From the NCBI RefSeq assembly GCF_001307295.1, contig NZ_CP012700.1, positions 3,351,001-3,415,000 on the forward strand: DNA of 64,000 bases, given 5' to 3'. A model generated the notes under the pieces. It was not told where the DNA came from. It saw only the letters and a program-made list of their open reading frames with translations, and did no database searches. The translations under genes were made by a program, and so were the position numbers. This document shows, piece by piece, positions 45,876 to 58,730 of this stretch; positions within the stretch are counted from its first letter, which is position 1; the number at the start of each line of letters is the position of its first letter. This DNA comes from Sphingopyxis macrogoltabida. Lineage in GTDB: Bacteria; Pseudomonadota; Alphaproteobacteria; Sphingomonadales; Sphingomonadaceae.

Positions 45876-46526
45876 ATGAAATTCTTCGCCGACACTGCCG
45901 AAATCGCCGACATCAAGGAACTCGCCGCGACCGGCCTGCTCGACGGGGTCACGACCAACCCGTCGCTGATCGCCAAGTCGGGGCGCGACTTCAAGGAAGT
46001 GACGAAGGAAATCTGCGCGCTCACGACCGGCCCGGTGTCGGCCGAAGTCGTCGCGCTCGACCATGAAACGATGATGAAGGAGGCCGAAATCCTTCGCAAG
46101 ATCGCCGACAATGTCTGCATCAAGGTGCCGCTGACGATCGACGGTCTGAAGACCTGCAAGGCGCTGACCAGCGACGGCACGATGGTCAATGTGACGCTCT
46201 GCTTCTCCGCCGCGCAGGCGCTGCTCGCCGCCAAGGCTGGCGCGACCTTCGTCTCGCCTTTTGTGGGCCGCCACGACGACAATGGCTTCGACGGCATGCA
46301 GCTCATCGCCGATATCCGGCTGATCTATGACAATTATGCCTATGACACCGAAATCCTCGTCGCGAGCGTGCGCCACGGCATCCATGTACTCGAAGCCGCC
46401 AAGATCGGCGCCGACGTGATGACCGCGCCGCCGTCGGTGATCAAGGGGCTGTTCAAGCATATCCTGACCGAAAAGGGCATCGAGGGCTTCCTCGCCGACT
46501 GGGCGAAGACCGGCCAGTCGATCTGA
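45876..46526 (+). CDS. fsa: Fructose-6-phosphate aldolase / small transaldolase
   Basis: A 216-residue short transaldolase-family protein. It opens [17 protein letters not shown], has [13 protein letters not shown], the Schiff-base Lys in [13 protein letters not shown], and [11 protein letters not shown] and [12 protein letters not shown]. Proteins of this length are called Fsa or TalC; many act as true transaldolases (substrate D-sedoheptulose 7-phosphate). In a bacterium using the Entner-Doudoroff route it would support the non-oxidative pentose phosphate pathway. The start is ATG 45876, with AAGAAAG upstream. Confidence 0.92.
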   Translation: MKFFADTAEIADIKELAATGLLDGVTTNPSLIAKSGRDFKEVTKEICALTTGPVSAEVVALDHETMMKEAEILRKIADNVCIKVPLTIDGLKTCKALTSDGTMVNVTLCFSAAQALLAAKAGATFVSPFVGRHDDNGFDGMQLIADIRLIYDNYAYDTEILVASVRHGIHVLEAAKIGADVMTAPPSVIKGLFKHILTEKGIEGFLADWAKTGQSI

Positions 46527-46549
46527 ATGCCCCGTCGCGCTCTTAGCAG

Positions 46550-46565
46550 TTGACGTAAACGTCAA
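46550..46565. promoter_or_regulatory. Perfect 16-base palindrome, LiuR-type operator
   Basis: TTGACGT-AA-ACGTCAA, 37 bases upstream of the enoyl-CoA hydratase start. It agrees with the site bound by the MerR-family regulator LiuR of branched-chain amino acid and fatty acid breakdown in Proteobacteria. The first T-T-G-A-C-G could also act as part of a -35 box. No merR gene is in the window. Confidence 0.6.
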
Positions 46566-46602
46566 GTCATCGCGATACTCGCCCGAAAGGGAGAGATTCG
46601 CG

Positions 46603-47397
46603 ATGACCGACACCACCATCCTCACGACACGCCGCGGCCACATCCTGATCGTCACGATCAACCGCCCCGAGGCGCGCAACGCGGTCAATGCCGCAGTCCA
46701 TGTCGGCATCGGCACCGCGCTAGAAGATGCGGAAAACGACGCCGAGATTCGCGCCGTCGTGATCACCGGCGCCGGCGACAGGAGCTTCTGCGCCGGCGCC
46801 GACCTTGTCGCCCTGTCGCGCGGCGAGAGCCTCCAGCCCGACGACAAGGCACAGCAGGAGTGGGGTTTCGCGGGCATGGTCGCGCATCCGATCTCGAAGC
46901 CGATCATCGCCGCGGTCAACGGCTTCGCCTTCGGCGGCGGCTGCGAGATCGCACTGATGAGCGACATCATCGTCGCCGCCGATCATGCGCAATTCGGCCT
47001 GCCCGAGGTCAAGGTCGGGCTGTTCGCCGCGGCGGGCGGCGCCTTCCGCCTCGCGCAGCAACTGCCGCGCAAGCTGGCGATGGAATATATGCTGACCGGC
47101 GACCCGATCCCCGCCGCGCGCGCCGCCGAGTTCGGGCTGGTCAACCATGTCGTGCCGCTTGCCGAGCTCATGCCGACCGCAATTGCGCTCGCGGAAAAGA
47201 TTGCGGCCAACGCGCCGCTGTCGGTGCAGGCCTCGAAGCGCGTCGCGCTCGGCATCGAGGCGGGTCGCATCGCGTCGGACGCGCCCTATTGGGATCACAA
47301 CACGCGCGAACGATCGGTGCTGATGCGCAGCGAGGACGCCCGCGAAGGTCCGCTCGCCTTCGCGCAAAAGCGCAAGCCCGAGTGGAAGGCGCGCTGA
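46603..47397 (+). CDS. Enoyl-CoA hydratase/isomerase
   Basis: A 264-residue crotonase. Motifs are ITGAGDRSFCAGADL (oxyanion hole and first acidic site), IAAVNGFAFGGGCEIALM, and the second Glu region FGLPEVKVGLFAAAGG. It hydrates 2-enoyl-CoA to 3-hydroxyacyl-CoA in beta-oxidation. The LiuR-type palindrome upstream suggests a role in leucine or other branched-chain catabolism. A thiolase-like gene follows after 120 bases that hold a repeat. Confidence 0.93.
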   Translation: MTDTTILTTRRGHILIVTINRPEARNAVNAAVHVGIGTALEDAENDAEIRAVVITGAGDRSFCAGADLVALSRGESLQPDDKAQQEWGFAGMVAHPISKPIIAAVNGFAFGGGCEIALMSDIIVAADHAQFGLPEVKVGLFAAAGGAFRLAQQLPRKLAMEYMLTGDPIPAARAAEFGLVNHVVPLAELMPTAIALAEKIAANAPLSVQASKRVALGIEAGRIASDAPYWDHNTRERSVLMRSEDAREGPLAFAQKRKPEWKAR

Positions 47398-47423
47398 CAT
47401 GATGACCGCCGACGCCCTCCAAT

Positions 47424-47508
47424 TTCCGCTCGCATCGAGCGAAGTCGAGATGCCCATCGGCTTGGCGCTTGCTTTCGGTGTGTCTCGACTTCGCTCGACA
47501 CGAACGGA
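47424..47508. repeat. Inverted repeat between enoyl-CoA hydratase and thiolase-like genes
   Basis: TCGAGCGAAGTCGAGA on the left and TCTCGACTTCGCTCGA on the right form a 16-bp perfect stem inside wider imperfect arms (TTCCGCTCGCA at the left end, CGAACGGA at the right). The centre is about 35 bases. This GAAGTCGAG motif differs from the other repeat families here. Confidence 0.85.
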
Positions 47509-47517
47509 GATTTTTGA

Positions 47518-49011
47518 ATGACCGATCCCGAACGCATTCCCGTCATCATCGGCGTCGGGCAGGTCAACGACCGCCCCGACGATCCCGACCAGGGACTCGA
47601 TTCGCTAGGATTGATGGTCGCTGCGCTCGAAGTCGCGGCCGCCGATGCCGGCGTGCCGCTTGCCGAAATCGACAGCCTCGCGATCGTCGATCAGATCAGC
47701 TTCCACCATCTCGGCAAGCTCTGCGAACCGCTCGCCGCCGCGATCGGCGCCAATCCCGCGATCAATTACCAGTCCGCCGCGCCGCACGGCGACACGCCGG
47801 TGCGGTTGCTCAACGAGGCCGCGAACCGGATCGGCGCGGGCGAGGTGAAACTCGCCGCCATCGTCGGGGCCGAAGCGCTGCGCACCGCCGCCGGCCGCGC
47901 CGCCAAGGCCGCGAGCGGCGAGGACAAAAGCTATAATGCGGTGCGCCAGGTCGCGACGCGGCGCGAGCCCAATTATGCCCAGAAACACGGGCTGTCAGCA
48001 CCGGTCGACGTCTATCCGCTCTACGAGAATGCGACACGCCCGGCATGGGGCCAAAGCCTTGCGGACGCGCAGTTCGAAAGCGCCGAAATCTGGTCGCGCT
48101 TCTCCGAAGTCGCCGCCGCGAACGACGGCGCGTGGATCCGCAAGCCCGCGGCCCCCGCCGATATCCTCGACATAAACGAACGCAATCGCCCCATCGCCTT
48201 CCCCTATTCGAAGCTGATGGTCGCCAATTCGTCGGTCAATCAGGGCGCGGGTTTCATCGTCGCCAGCCTCGCCGAAGCGCGCCGCCGCGGAATCGCCGAC
48301 GAGCGGCTGATCTACGTCGGCATGGGCGCCGCCGCGAAGGAGCCCGCCAGCATCCTCCGCCGCGACCGCTACGACGGCAGCGTCAGCATGGAAACCGCGA
48401 TCGGCCGCACGCTCGAACTCAACGGCATGACCGCCGAAGATTTCGACTGCGTCGAACTCTATAGCTGCTTCCCCTGCGTGCCGAAGATGGCGCGGCGCAT
48501 CCTCGGCTGGCCGTGGGACCGCCCGGCGACGGTGTTCGGCGGCCTGACCTTCGGCGGCGGCCCGATCGCCAACTACATGAGCCATGCCATCGTCTCGATG
48601 ACCCAAAGGCTGCGCACGGAGGGCCGCTACGGCTTCCTCTTCGCCAACGGCGGCTTCGCCACCGACAATCATTGCATCGTGCTCGGCAGCCAGCCGATCG
48701 CGAAGGCAAGCTTCCCGCAGGATTTCGATTATCAGGCCGAAGCCGAGGCGAAGCGCGGCCCGGTGCCCGAACTGATCGAGGATTATGCCGGCGCCGCGAC
48801 GATCGAAAGCTACACCGTCTTTTACGGCCGCGACGGTGCTCCGAAAGCCGGCGTCGTCGTTGCACGTACGCCCGAAGATAAACGCACCCTCGCGCATGTC
48901 GACGTGAGCGACGCGGCCATGCTCGCCTTCCTCACCGACGGCAGGGGCGAGCCGGTGGGCACCAAAGGGCAGATCGTCGCGCTGGACGAGGGCTTTGGCT
49001 GGCGGGCCTGA
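47518..49011 (+). CDS. Thiolase-like protein (TLP1/SCP2-type) with C-terminal OB-like domain
   Basis: A 497-residue thiolase homologue that resembles the mycobacterial TLP1 group. It lacks the nucleophilic Cys of true thiolases (NYQSAAPHGDTPVRLL at that position) but keeps the two-lobed fold, with CVELYSCFPCVPKMA in the second half and the end GGGPIANYMSHAIVSMTQRL. A roughly 110-residue C-terminal extension (from IEDYAGAATIESYT) is the extra domain known in TLP1. Such proteins bind CoA but show little thiolase activity. The start ATG 47518 follows CGGAGATTTTTGA. Possibly a partner in lipid or sterol breakdown (inference). Confidence 0.82.
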   Translation: MTDPERIPVIIGVGQVNDRPDDPDQGLDSLGLMVAALEVAAADAGVPLAEIDSLAIVDQISFHHLGKLCEPLAAAIGANPAINYQSAAPHGDTPVRLLNEAANRIGAGEVKLAAIVGAEALRTAAGRAAKAASGEDKSYNAVRQVATRREPNYAQKHGLSAPVDVYPLYENATRPAWGQSLADAQFESAEIWSRFSEVAAANDGAWIRKPAAPADILDINERNRPIAFPYSKLMVANSSVNQGAGFIVASLAEARRRGIADERLIYVGMGAAAKEPASILRRDRYDGSVSMETAIGRTLELNGMTAEDFDCVELYSCFPCVPKMARRILGWPWDRPATVFGGLTFGGGPIANYMSHAIVSMTQRLRTEGRYGFLFANGGFATDNHCIVLGSQPIAKASFPQDFDYQAEAEAKRGPVPELIEDYAGAATIESYTVFYGRDGAPKAGVVVARTPEDKRTLAHVDVSDAAMLAFLTDGRGEPVGTKGQIVALDEGFGWRA

Positions 49012-49166
49012 CGGCACCGCTCGGGACAGCGCCAAAGCCGCGCGTCTCATCTTTGGGTCAGGTCATTCGCCCGATCTGCCGGTGTTGACGTTGGCGTAGC
49101 CTTGCAGTTTGCGGCGCGGGGGCTATCGCAGCGGGCGAACCAGAGAACCGACTGGGAGAGTCGTCC

Positions 49167-51131
<1,965 letters not shown>

Positions 51132-51140
51132 TCCACCCCT

Positions 51141-51213
51141 CGTCATCCCGGACTTGATCCGGAATCCATTTCGACGGCGCGATCGTGGACCCCGGATCAA
51201 GTCCGGGGTGACG
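51141..51213. repeat. CCCCGGACTTGATCC-type inverted repeat, copy 3
   Basis: CGTCATCCCGGACTTGATCC on the left, GGATCAAGTCCGGGGTGACG on the right, with a 33-base centre. It lies between the convergent acs and Anbu genes and could stop transcription of both. Confidence 0.92.
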
Positions 51214-51237
51214 AGGATAATTTACGCTGTCACCGGG

Positions 51238-51969
51238 TCAAAAATGAAAATCGGGCAGTTCGGCCAGCGCGATCCCCAGCGCTTCGGCCCAGCCGTTGGC
51301 GACGCTTTCGAAATAGGGGTCGTTGCGCTCGAACCGCCGCTCGCGCACGGTGGTGAAATCGTCGCGTTCATGGACCTTGAGGTCGATCGGCAGGTCGACG
51401 CCGGCATTCGCCCGGATCGTCGAATCGAACGAAACGCAGAGCAGCTTCACCGCATCCTCGAAAGACATCGCGGGATCATAGGAGCGCACGATGATCGGCC
51501 GGCCGTATTTCGTCTCGCCGATCTGAAAGAAGGGATTATCCTCGCCCGCTTCGATGAAATTGCCCTCCGGATAGATCAGGAACAGCCGCGGGTCGGAGCC
51601 CTTGATCTGGCCGCCGACGATCAGCGAGGCGCGGAACAGCGATTCGGCGGCCGGTCCCTCGTCGCCATGGCGCATGACGATGCCGCGCAGCATTTCGCCG
51701 ATGATCGTCGCGACCTGGAACATCGACGGCGCTTCGAGGATCGACGGATGCCGGTCCGCAGGCGCCTTGGTGCGCTCGTCGAGCAGGCTGACGACCGCCT
51801 GCGTCGTCGCCAGATTGCCCGCCGACATCAGCGTGATGACCCGCTCGCCCGGCATATGCCAGCTGCGCATCTTGCGGACCTGCGAGATGTCGTCGACGCC
51901 CGCATTGGTGCGGGTGTCCGACATGAACACCAGTCCCTTGTTCAAACGCATGCCAACGCAATAGGTCAT
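51238..51969 (-). CDS. Anbu (ancestral beta-subunit) proteasome-like peptidase
   Basis: A 243-residue member of the Ntn-hydrolase family, related to HslV and proteasome beta subunits. It begins MTYCVGMRLNKGLVFMSDTR, so after Met removal a Thr is the N-terminal nucleophile, followed by the conserved Asp and Lys (KMRSW). Known Anbu particles form open helical or ring arrays without a clear peptidase activity. The gene is last in an operon with transglutaminase, alpha-E and ATP-grasp genes, the conserved neighbourhood of Anbu. The start ATG 51969 is fixed by the Thr; a longer open frame runs into the transglutaminase gene. Its role is unknown. Confidence 0.94.
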   Translation of the reverse strand: MTYCVGMRLNKGLVFMSDTRTNAGVDDISQVRKMRSWHMPGERVITLMSAGNLATTQAVVSLLDERTKAPADRHPSILEAPSMFQVATIIGEMLRGIVMRHGDEGPAAESLFRASLIVGGQIKGSDPRLFLIYPEGNFIEAGEDNPFFQIGETKYGRPIIVRSYDPAMSFEDAVKLLCVSFDSTIRANAGVDLPIDLKVHERDDFTTVRERRFERNDPYFESVANGWAEALGIALAELPDFHF

Positions 51970-52022
51970 CTTGTCCCGTTTTCCCCGCCCGGAAAGCCCT
52001 AGGGTCCGCACCCTCGGCCCGC

Positions 52023-52826
52023 TTATTGCTGGACCTGCAATTGGACAACCAGATTTTCCTGCGCCGCGCCATAGCGCATGCCGCGAACCGGGGCGGCATC
52101 GCGATAATCGAGCCCCGTCGCGACGCGAATATAGCGTTGGTCGGGCGAATGGCCGTTGCTGACGTCGAAGCCGATCCAGCCGATATGATCGAAATGCGCT
52201 TCGGCCCAGGCGTGCGTCGCGTCCTGCTGCGTCCGGTCGTTCATCATCAGATAGCCCGAGACATAGCGCGCGGGGTGTCCGAGGTGCCGCATCGCGGCGA
52301 TAAAGATATGCGCATGGTCCTGGCACACCCCACCCTCGCCGCCGAGCGCCTGCTCGGCGGTCGTATCGGCGTCGGTAATCCCGATGCGATAGGCCAGCCG
52401 GTCGATGATCAAAGCCGACAGGGCATGCGCACGCTCGATGTCCGAAGCAAAGTCGCGCCCCAATGCTGCGGTCAGCGCGCGCACCCCGCGCCCCGCGCGG
52501 GTCAGCGGCGTCGGGCGCAGGAAGGTCCATAAGGGCATGGCGCCGCGATGCGCGCCGATCACCCCGTCGAACGTCACCAGATCGACTTCGCCGCGGCAGC
52601 GGATCATCAGTTCGCGCGCACCACCGCTGACGGCGATCAGGTCGACGCCGTTGCCATGATGATCGGTGTAATGAAGCTGGCGCTCGCCGCCCTCGACCTC
52701 GACCGCCCAATCCTTGATCAGTTGCTGGCCGGGACGGTCCTTGGGCGTCAGCCGGAGCTGTTGCAACGCGTAATGGACCGGGGCATCATATTGATAATGG
52801 GTGGTATGTTCGACGGCGAGGCGCAT
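52023..52826 (-). CDS. Transglutaminase-like cysteine peptidase family protein
   Basis: A 267-residue transglutaminase-fold protein. The N-terminal beta domain starts MRLAVEHTTHYQYDAPVHYA, and the catalytic triad is Cys in GGVCQDHAHIF, His in DATHAWAEAH and Asp in GWIGFDVSNG. Such proteins cleave or form peptide or isopeptide bonds. It lies 14 bases after the alpha-E gene and 53 bases before the Anbu gene, so it belongs to the Anbu operon; in the published model of this cluster the ATP-grasp makes a peptide tag and the transglutaminase handles or removes it (a model, not proven). Confidence 0.93.
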   Translation of the reverse strand: MRLAVEHTTHYQYDAPVHYALQQLRLTPKDRPGQQLIKDWAVEVEGGERQLHYTDHHGNGVDLIAVSGGARELMIRCRGEVDLVTFDGVIGAHRGAMPLWTFLRPTPLTRAGRGVRALTAALGRDFASDIERAHALSALIIDRLAYRIGITDADTTAEQALGGEGGVCQDHAHIFIAAMRHLGHPARYVSGYLMMNDRTQQDATHAWAEAHFDHIGWIGFDVSNGHSPDQRYIRVATGLDYRDAAPVRGMRYGAAQENLVVQLQVQQ

Positions 52827-52840
52827 GGTCGGTCTCCGTC

Positions 52841-53782
52841 CTATTCCACAAACCGGTAATCATGTTCGATCTGCCGCGCGAGCGCGGCATTGGCGCGCAG
52901 GAACGCCGTGACATATTCGTGCAGCCCGCCGTCGAAGATCGCCTGGATCGGGCTCGAAAGCCGCTCGTGGCACAGCGCACGCGCCATGCGCCCCGCCTCG
53001 GTCTCCGCGCCATAGCCTCGTTCGAGCTGCGCCAGATTATCCTCCATCCGCTCGCAGCAGAAAGCGAGGCTGCGCGGCAACTGCCGGTACAGGATCAGGA
53101 ATTCGGCGATCTTCAGCGCGCTGATCTCGGCCCCGTACAGCCAGCGATAGGCGCGGTGTGCCGAGACCGAGCGCAGGATCGTCTCCCACTGCACATTGTC
53201 GATCGAACTGCCGATATGCGCCACCGACGGCAGCAGCAGATAATATTTGACGTCGAGGATTCTCGCCGTGTTGTCGGCGCGTTCGAGGAAAGTGCCGAGC
53301 AGCGAGAAGTTGAAGCCGTCGTTGCGCAGCATCGTGCCGTTGAGCGCCCCGCGCACCTGCGCGCTCTGCTGGCGGATCGCCGTCAGCACGTCGGGCAGGT
53401 CGTCGTCGCGCACCGGGCGTTTCAGCAGCGCGGTCAGCGTCATCCAGTTGGTGTTGACCGCTTCCCACGCCTCACGGGTCAGCGCGGTACGCGCGGTCCG
53501 CGCATTGTCGCGCGCCTGCTTGATCACCGACGCGATGCTCGACGGGTTGGCGGGATCGCGGAGCATGAAATCGACGACCCGCGCCGAACTGTAATCGCCG
53601 TGCGCTGCGACGAAGGCGCGGTTGACCCCGGCGGTGACCAGCACCGACTTCCACTCGGCAGCTGCGGTCTGCGAGCGGGTGAGCGCGATGCGAAACCCCG
53701 CATCGATCAGCCGGGCGTTGTTCTCGCTCCGCTCGAGATAGCGCGCCATCCAGAACAGCGAGGCTGCAGTCTTGCCCAGCAT
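52841..53782 (-). CDS. Alpha-E domain protein
   Basis: A 313-residue, almost wholly alpha-helical protein of the alpha-E family. It starts MLGKTAASLFWMARYLERSE and has RYLERSENNARLID and FLERADNTARILDVKYYLLL, an internal duplication of the Glu-Arg motif. The family always accompanies the circularly permuted ATP-grasp protein encoded just upstream; in some genomes the two are fused. Its function is unknown; it may help substrate binding. ATG 53782 overlaps the ATP-grasp stop by one base, so an in-frame opening further upstream is rejected. Confidence 0.92.
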   Translation of the reverse strand: MLGKTAASLFWMARYLERSENNARLIDAGFRIALTRSQTAAAEWKSVLVTAGVNRAFVAAHGDYSSARVVDFMLRDPANPSSIASVIKQARDNARTARTALTREAWEAVNTNWMTLTALLKRPVRDDDLPDVLTAIRQQSAQVRGALNGTMLRNDGFNFSLLGTFLERADNTARILDVKYYLLLPSVAHIGSSIDNVQWETILRSVSAHRAYRWLYGAEISALKIAEFLILYRQLPRSLAFCCERMEDNLAQLERGYGAETEAGRMARALCHERLSSPIQAIFDGGLHEYVTAFLRANAALARQIEHDYRFVE

Positions 53783-55266
53783 CAGTCTTCCAGCACCCAC
53801 GTATCCTTGGTCCCGCCGCCCTGGCTCGAATTCACCACCAGCGACCCCCGCGTCATCGCGACGCGCGTCAACCCGCCGGGGGTGATCGTGATTCCCTGCG
53901 GCGACATCAGGACAAAGGGGCGCAGGTCGACATGGCGCGGCGCGAGGCCCTTTTTGGTGAAGATCGGCACCGTCGACAGCGACAGCGTCGGCTGCGCGAT
54001 ATAATTGCCCGGATTGGCCTCCAGCTTGGCGCGAAAGGCGGCGAGTTCCTTCTTGCTCGCCGCGGGGCCGACGAGCATCCCGTAACCGCCCGAGCCATGC
54101 ACTTCCTTGACCACCAGTTCGGGAAGCCGGTCGAGCACTTCGCGCAGATGCTGGGGCTCGCTGCAGCGCCACGTCGGCACATTGGGCAGCAGCGCCTTTT
54201 CGCCCGTATAGAATTCGATGATGTCGGGCATATAGCTGTAGAGCGCCTTGTCGTCGGCGATCCCCGTGCCCGGCGCGTTGGCGATGGTGATGCCCCCGTC
54301 GCGATAGACGTCCCAGATGCCGGGCACGCCGAGCATCGAGTCGGGACGGAAGTTCAGCGGATCGAGGAAATCGTCGTCGACCCGGCGATAGACGACGTCG
54401 ATCGCCCGATAGCCCTGCGTCGTGCGCATCGCGACGCGCCCGTCGACGACGCGCAGGTCGTGCCCCTCGACCAGTTCGGCGCCCATATGGTCGGCGAGAA
54501 AGCTGTGCTCATAATAGGCGCTGTTGTGGATGCCCGGCGTCAGCACCGCGACCGTCGGAGTGCCGCCGCATTTCGGCGGCGCGCATGCCGAAAGCGATTT
54601 CAGCAGGTTGATCGGATAATCGCCGACCTCGCGCACCGCGACCTTCGCGAACAGCTCGGGAAACATCTGCAGCATCGTCTCGCGATTTTCGAGCATGTAG
54701 GAGACACCCGACGGCGTGCGCGCGTTGTCCTCGAGTACGTAAAATTCATGTGTACCGGTGCGCACGATGTCGGTGCCGCTGATGTGCGTATAGATGCCGC
54801 CCGGCGGATCCATGCCCATCATCATCGGCAGAAAGGCGTCGTTGCGCGCGATCAACTGGGTCGGCACGCGACCGGCGCGCAATATTTCCTGCCGGTGGTA
54901 GATATCGTGAAGAAAGGCGTTGAGCGCCCGCACCCGCTGTTCGATGCCGCGCGACAGCCGTCGCCATTCGCTGGCCGAAATGATCCGCGGCACGACGTCG
55001 AAGGGGATCAGCCGCTCGTCGGCATCGGCATCGCCATAAACATTGAAGGTGATGCCGGTGGTGCGAAACAGCGCCTCCGCCTGCTGCGTCTTGTGCTGGA
55101 TGCGCTGGCTGTCCTCGGCGTCGAACCACTCGCAATATTCGCGATAGGGCGAGCGCGTTCCGCCCTCCTGACTCCTCATCTCGTCGAAAAAGGAAATGCG
55201 CCAGCCCTTTCCACGCAACATGCCATCCACCGGATGCGCGCGACGTTTCCGCCGTGCGCGGACCAT
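53782..55266 (-). CDS. Circularly permuted ATP-grasp type 2 protein
   Basis: A 494-residue protein of the circularly permuted ATP-grasp family. Recognisable blocks are GVSYMLENRETMLQMFP, VAVLTPGIHNSAYYEHSFLA, NAPGTGIADDKALYSY, and the Lys- and Gly-rich loop LPELVVKEVHGSGGYGML. ATP-grasp enzymes join amino and carboxyl groups; this family is predicted to build a peptide or amide modification. It is the first gene of the Anbu operon. The start 55266 is the farthest ATG-like option, and the N-terminal 25 residues (basic, RRKRRAHP) are poorly conserved, so a start about 15 codons further in is possible. Confidence 0.9.
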   Translation of the reverse strand: MVRARRKRRAHPVDGMLRGKGWRISFFDEMRSQEGGTRSPYREYCEWFDAEDSQRIQHKTQQAEALFRTTGITFNVYGDADADERLIPFDVVPRIISASEWRRLSRGIEQRVRALNAFLHDIYHRQEILRAGRVPTQLIARNDAFLPMMMGMDPPGGIYTHISGTDIVRTGTHEFYVLEDNARTPSGVSYMLENRETMLQMFPELFAKVAVREVGDYPINLLKSLSACAPPKCGGTPTVAVLTPGIHNSAYYEHSFLADHMGAELVEGHDLRVVDGRVAMRTTQGYRAIDVVYRRVDDDFLDPLNFRPDSMLGVPGIWDVYRDGGITIANAPGTGIADDKALYSYMPDIIEFYTGEKALLPNVPTWRCSEPQHLREVLDRLPELVVKEVHGSGGYGMLVGPAASKKELAAFRAKLEANPGNYIAQPTLSLSTVPIFTKKGLAPRHVDLRPFVLMSPQGITITPGGLTRVAMTRGSLVVNSSQGGGTKDTWVLED

Positions 55267-55409
55267 AGTTCCTGCCTGCTGCGTCGCTTGTCTGGCTACG
55301 CGGCCGTCAAGCTTATGAAGGCGATGCTAATCGCGCCCGCGCGCCTTGGCAAGCGGGCTCGTGCAAGGGTGTGTTACCGTAACTTCAAGGGTTTGTTGTC
55401 GCTTCCATC

Positions 55410-55472
55410 ATCATGCCGGACTTGATCCGGCATCCATAACTACGGCGAAGTCATGGACCCCGGATCAAGTCG
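55410..55472. repeat. CCCCGGACTTGATCC-type inverted repeat, truncated copy 4
   Basis: The left arm (TCATGCCGGACTTGATCCGG) is complete but the right arm stops after CCCCGGATCAAGTCG, losing the final GGGGTGACG. It sits upstream of the ATP-grasp gene of the Anbu operon, within the 263-base gap before the secA stop. It looks like a decayed copy. Confidence 0.8.
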
Positions 55473-55529
55473 AACAGAGTCACTTGCCTCGTTCGATGGT
55501 GACGAAGAAGGGCAGGCAAGCGGGCGCGA

Positions 55530-58265
<2,736 letters not shown>

Positions 58266-58379
58266 GGCGGATTTCCTTGGAATATCGATAGATGGAGGGC
58301 AGCTTCGGGGCCGCTGGAGATATGGCAAAATGGCGCCGCCAGGGGCGCTGCGTTCGCGCGCGAACGCTATGATCCGCGG

Positions 58380-58709
58380 CTATTCGAGCGCGCGGTCGCT
58401 ACCGGTGAGCAGGCCCGGCAAGTGCGGCGGAGCCGCCTTGCGAACCTTGCGCCCGCCGCCACCGCCGCTGGTGCGGCGGGTCGGGGTGGTTGTCGCAGGG
58501 CGGCGTTCATTGTCGCTGGTCTCGGCCTGTCCGGCCGTCTCGGCGAACATGATGAGCGACCCCATCGCCGCCGGCATGGCAGGCGCGGCTTCGGCCCGGT
58601 CGGCGGTCGCCAGGCCGGTCAGCAATGCCAATAGGGTCAACAATAACCGCAAGAATCGCCCCAGTTCATTTCCGTAAGCGCCACATAGTGCGCACAGGAC
58701 CCTGAACAT
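58380..58709 (-). CDS. Small secreted protein, unknown
   Basis: Up to 109 residues. The N-terminal half holds a signal-peptide-like helix (RFLRLLLTLLALLTGLATAD, residues 18-37) ending in AEAAPA, followed by a short, disordered, Thr/Arg/Gly-rich tail (TSGGGGGRKVRK). The exact start is uncertain: ATG 58709 places 17 residues before the helix, and a start at TTG near 58661 would give a normal signal peptide. I do not recognise it. It sits between secA and the TonB-C-domain gene on the same strand. Confidence 0.55.
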   Translation of the reverse strand: MFRVLCALCGAYGNELGRFLRLLLTLLALLTGLATADRAEAAPAMPAAMGSLIMFAETAGQAETSDNERRPATTTPTRRTSGGGGGRKVRKAAPPHLPGLLTGSDRALE

Positions 58710-58730
58710 AGGGTGAAAGGAGCAGAACGT

